From: a bacterium
GTDB lineage: Bacteria; Bacteroidota; Ignavibacteria; Kapaibacteriales; UBA2268
Length of the DNA stretch: 8,496 bases
Reading direction: 5' to 3'
NCBI GenBank assembly: GCA_024710535.1
Contig: JANJUO010000598.1
Location: 1-8,496 of the forward strand
Positions within the stretch are counted from its first letter, which is position 1; each line of letters starts with the position of its first letter. A program made the translations under genes and the position numbers. This document shows, one piece after another, positions 6,398-8,496 of the stretch. The notes under the pieces were generated by a model, which was not told the DNA's origin, searched no databases, and saw only the letters and a program-made list of their open reading frames with translations.

Positions 6398-7474
6398 ATG
6401 GAAAATTTAGACCAGCATCCCTATTATATCGAAAAGGAATACAATATCAAAGTTGCAAAAGGACAAACACCTGAGCGACTTGATGTATATCTTACATCTT
6501 TGATTTTTAATGCTACTCGAGCAAGAGTTCAGAAAGCAATCGAAGCTGGAAAAGTAATTGTAAACGGAAAGTCCGGCAAAAATAGCCGCAAAGTTCAGCC
6601 GAATGATAATATTGTTTGTGTTTTATTGAAGGCACCACCAATTGAATTACTGCCCCAAAATATACCTCTTGACATTGCTCATGAAGATGAGGTTTGCATT
6701 GTTGTAAACAAACCTGCCGGAATGGTAACTCATCCGGGTTTTGGCAATAGATATGGCACATTGGTGAATGCAATTTTGTATCATTATGGAATGAGAAGTC
6801 CTATTGCGATAGAATCAGATGTTGATGAGCCGGATGAAGATGTAGATAGCGAAATTGACGAAGCAGAAGCAGAAGGTGAAATTTTTGCAAAAGATGAAAT
6901 TCGTCCGGGAATAGTTCACCGTTTGGATAAAGATACTTCCGGACTGCTCGTTCTTGCAAAAAATCCTGAAGCGCATACATTTCTTGCTCGACAATTTGCA
7001 AATCGTACCACCGAACGTGAATATAATGCAATAGTTTGGGGGAATTTCAAAGAAGATGAAGGCGTTATCGAAGGAGATATAGGTCGCTCACCTCGAGATA
7101 GGAAACTATTTGCAATCGTAAAAAAAGGCGGCAAATATGCAAAAACCGAATACAAAGTGCTTGAAAGATATGAATTTGCCACTTTGATAAAATTGAAACT
7201 TCATACCGGCAGAACTCACCAAATCAGAGTTCATTTAGCAAGTATTCATCATCCTGTATTCGGGGATAAAGCGTATGGTGGAGATGCAATACTTTACAGC
7301 GGTCAAATGCCACAACTTAGAAAAAAAGCTGCCGAATGTATTTCTCTTGCCCAAAGACAGTTGCTTCACGCACGTACTTTAGGGTTTAAACATCCGGTTA
7401 GTAGGGAGTTTCTAAGTTTCTCATCCGAACTCCCCGATGATTTCCAAAAAGTAATAAATCGGTTGAAAGAATAA
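6398..7474 (+). CDS. rluD: RluA/RluD-family 23S rRNA pseudouridine synthase with an acidic insertion
   Basis: An RNA pseudouridine synthase; in E. coli, RluD modifies uridines of helix 69 of 23S rRNA. Residues about 25-80 are an S4 RNA-binding domain (ERLDVYLTSL, then RARVQKAIEAGKVIVNG). The catalytic domain shows NKPAGMVTHPG (104-114), the signature HRLDKDTSGL (174-183) with catalytic Asp177, the tyrosine in REYNAIVWG (Y209) and GRTHQIRVHLA (271-281). The protein has 358 residues against 326 in E. coli. Most of the excess is a strongly acidic stretch at 138-161 (14 Asp or Glu in 23 residues from 139), just before the signature. The start is 2 bp after the previous stop with only a weak AAGGA 15 bases upstream, so it probably relies on read-through translation in the operon. 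Assignment to RluD rather than another S4-bearing RluA-family member (such as RluC) rests on motif style and is less certain than the family. Confidence 0.88.
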   Translation: MENLDQHPYYIEKEYNIKVAKGQTPERLDVYLTSLIFNATRARVQKAIEAGKVIVNGKSGKNSRKVQPNDNIVCVLLKAPPIELLPQNIPLDIAHEDEVCIVVNKPAGMVTHPGFGNRYGTLVNAILYHYGMRSPIAIESDVDEPDEDVDSEIDEAEAEGEIFAKDEIRPGIVHRLDKDTSGLLVLAKNPEAHTFLARQFANRTTEREYNAIVWGNFKEDEGVIEGDIGRSPRDRKLFAIVKKGGKYAKTEYKVLERYEFATLIKLKLHTGRTHQIRVHLASIHHPVFGDKAYGGDAILYSGQMPQLRKKAAECISLAQRQLLHARTLGFKHPVSREFLSFSSELPDDFQKVINRLKE

Positions 7475-7503
7475 CTAATCAATTTGATTTTGAATAGTTT
7501 CTT
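7467..7503. terminator. Imperfect hairpin over the rluD / L,D-transpeptidase junction, possible terminator
   Basis: AAGAA (7467-7471) and ACTA (7474-7477) pair with TAGT (7495-7498) and TTCTT (7499-7503), and ATCAA (7478-7482) pairs with TTGAT (7484-7488) inside. There is a 2-base bulge on the left and a 6-base bulge on the right. The plus strand continues with T-rich sequence (GTTTTAACTTTTCTT). The stem spans both stop codons, the only place a terminator could sit since the genes abut. It is AT-rich and bulged, so it is weak at best. Confidence 0.3.
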
Positions 7504-8496
7504 GTTTTAACTTTTCTTCTGCTTGTTTGCGTTTTAGGGCTTCTTTATCTCTTCTTCTCTTATTAAAATCAATAGATTGAGTGATAGAAACGCCTTCGCG
7601 AATCACTCCTCTTGCCCTAAGAGTATCTTCGGCATACATATATCTTTTTTTGTTAGGCAGACCATTGCGAACAACAGCAGGGATTTGACTAATTGGAATC
7701 AATGCTTCTTCATATTCCATAGGATTCTTTGGTAATTCAATAAAGAAATCTTGATTTGAACGGAAGTTCACCCAAGGACCGGATCTTCTGTTTGTGTAAT
7801 CAAACACATCAATTATCAAAACCGGAGTTCCGGTTAGGTGAGCAAGTTGCCCCTTCTCGTCTTTCTTTGCCATTTCACCCCAATAGTAAAGCCATTTTGC
7901 ATCATCTTTGAATTGTCGAACACAAGAATGCGAAGCCGCATATCCTGGCATATCAAATTGATGAAAAGCAGATCCGGCATATTTATGAAAATTGAAAGTA
8001 TATGGCATTACCCAAGTGGAATCCAATGAAGAACGTCTCTCAATTTGTTTCCAAACTAAAGCATACCTACCAGGATAAGTTTGAGTTTTTTCTTTTCCGG
8101 TATTAGCGGCGGCAAATCTAACTAATACCCCATTTTCGTAACATGCATAACATTGATATTTATTTGAAACAATAATTATTTTCGGAATATCTTTTGCTTC
8201 TTCATAAAATTTCGGAAAAATAGAATATGGCAGCACATTATCTGCAATGGAATCAGGTACAAGTACTTTATCTCCCACTTTCATAAAGCGTCTTTCTTTT
8301 CTGTTCAATAAGCAGAAAATCTTATTCTTCAAATAGTTATCTTCCGTATCGCGATATTCATGCATCAATTCTTCACGATGTTTCTTATCTCGGATTTCTA
8401 CCACAGAATAAGTGATTTTCGGAAAATCTATTGGCTTAACAATCTTTGTGGAATCAACATTTGATTCTTGTATAGGATCGGACTCTGCCTGATGGC
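7475..8496 (-). CDS. L,D-transpeptidase (YkuD family), 5' end outside the window
   Basis: A minus-strand gene ending in TAG at 7475-7477. The frame remains open through the window edge, so 339 residues are visible and the N-terminus is missing. A GTG at 8404-8402 could be taken as a start, but it has no ribosome binding site and the reading frame continues without a stop for 30 more codons, so the gene is best called partial. Near the visible start a LysM-like stretch (NRKERRFMKVGDKVLVPD) suggests peptidoglycan contact. The catalytic YkuD part follows: a conserved His (codon 7961-7963) and SHSCVRQ with the nucleophilic Cys at 7922-7924. The family usually has SHGCVR, so Gly is replaced by Ser before the Cys. 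About 150 residues follow the Cys, ending in a highly charged, probably helical tail. The enzyme would crosslink peptidoglycan (3-3 links) or anchor proteins to it, in the periplasm; a signal peptide would lie outside the window. Confidence 0.85.
   Translation of the reverse strand, partial: HQAESDPIQESNVDSTKIVKPIDFPKITYSVVEIRDKKHREELMHEYRDTEDNYLKNKIFCLLNRKERRFMKVGDKVLVPDSIADNVLPYSIFPKFYEEAKDIPKIIIVSNKYQCYACYENGVLVRFAAANTGKEKTQTYPGRYALVWKQIERRSSLDSTWVMPYTFNFHKYAGSAFHQFDMPGYAASHSCVRQFKDDAKWLYYWGEMAKKDEKGQLAHLTGTPVLIIDVFDYTNRRSGPWVNFRSNQDFFIELPKNPMEYEEALIPISQIPAVVRNGLPNKKRYMYAEDTLRARGVIREGVSITQSIDFNKRRRDKEALKRKQAEEKLKQETIQNQID

Noticed and set aside
6513..7182. Several minus-strand frames of 76-88 codons opposite rluD.
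   Set aside because: They are antisense to a well-conserved gene, unrelated to any family I can see, and lack ribosome binding sites.
8402..8404. GTG as the start codon of the L,D-transpeptidase gene.
   Set aside because: The frame stays open to the window edge (30 more codons), no ribosome binding site precedes the GTG, and an exported enzyme needs a signal peptide, which is not found after this GTG.

Overview
The window is AT-rich (roughly one third G+C by eye) and almost fully coding. It reads as a bacterial chromosome from a low-GC member of the Bacteroidota/Chlorobiota/Ignavibacteria group. That guess rests on three things: weak or absent Shine-Dalgarno sequences before several genes, a candidate promoter of the TTTG-N19-TAnnTTTG type, and the style of the proteins. 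None of these fixes the taxon.

Layout. 1-234 is the 3' end of an unrecognised plus-strand gene. 235-320 is the only real intergenic gap (86 bp). It holds an AT-only inverted repeat just after the upstream stop, a candidate promoter, and a small perfect palindrome inside the promoter spacer. From 321 to 7474 five plus-strand genes run head to tail with gaps of at most 5 bp or with overlaps, so they very likely form one operon: (1) a STAS-domain protein with a long uncharacterised C-terminal half; (2) a 945-residue fusion of an ABC permease with two consecutive substrate-binding domains; (3) the matching ABC ATPase; (4) a protein with an acetyltransferase-like N-terminal half and a C-terminal half resembling a stripped-down DegT-type aminotransferase; (5) an RluD-type 23S rRNA pseudouridine synthase. 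On the minus strand, abutting rluD tail to tail with no spacer, is an L,D-transpeptidase (YkuD) gene whose 5' end lies beyond the window.

How the genes fit together. Genes 1-3 look like one transport unit of the family COG4120 (permease) / COG2984 (binding protein) / COG1101 (ATPase), the family that includes streptococcal TrpXYZ. Normally these parts are separate polypeptides. Here both binding domains are carried by the permease, anchored by an extra transmembrane helix, so a permease dimer would display four binding domains at the outer face of the membrane. The STAS protein is translationally coupled in front. It may regulate the transporter, as the STAS protein MlaB does for a different ABC transporter, but that is inference. 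Gene 4 may modify something linked to the imported ligand, or may simply be co-transcribed. rluD and the L,D-transpeptidase are housekeeping-type genes (ribosome modification and cell-wall crosslinking) and probably mark the edge of the transport locus.
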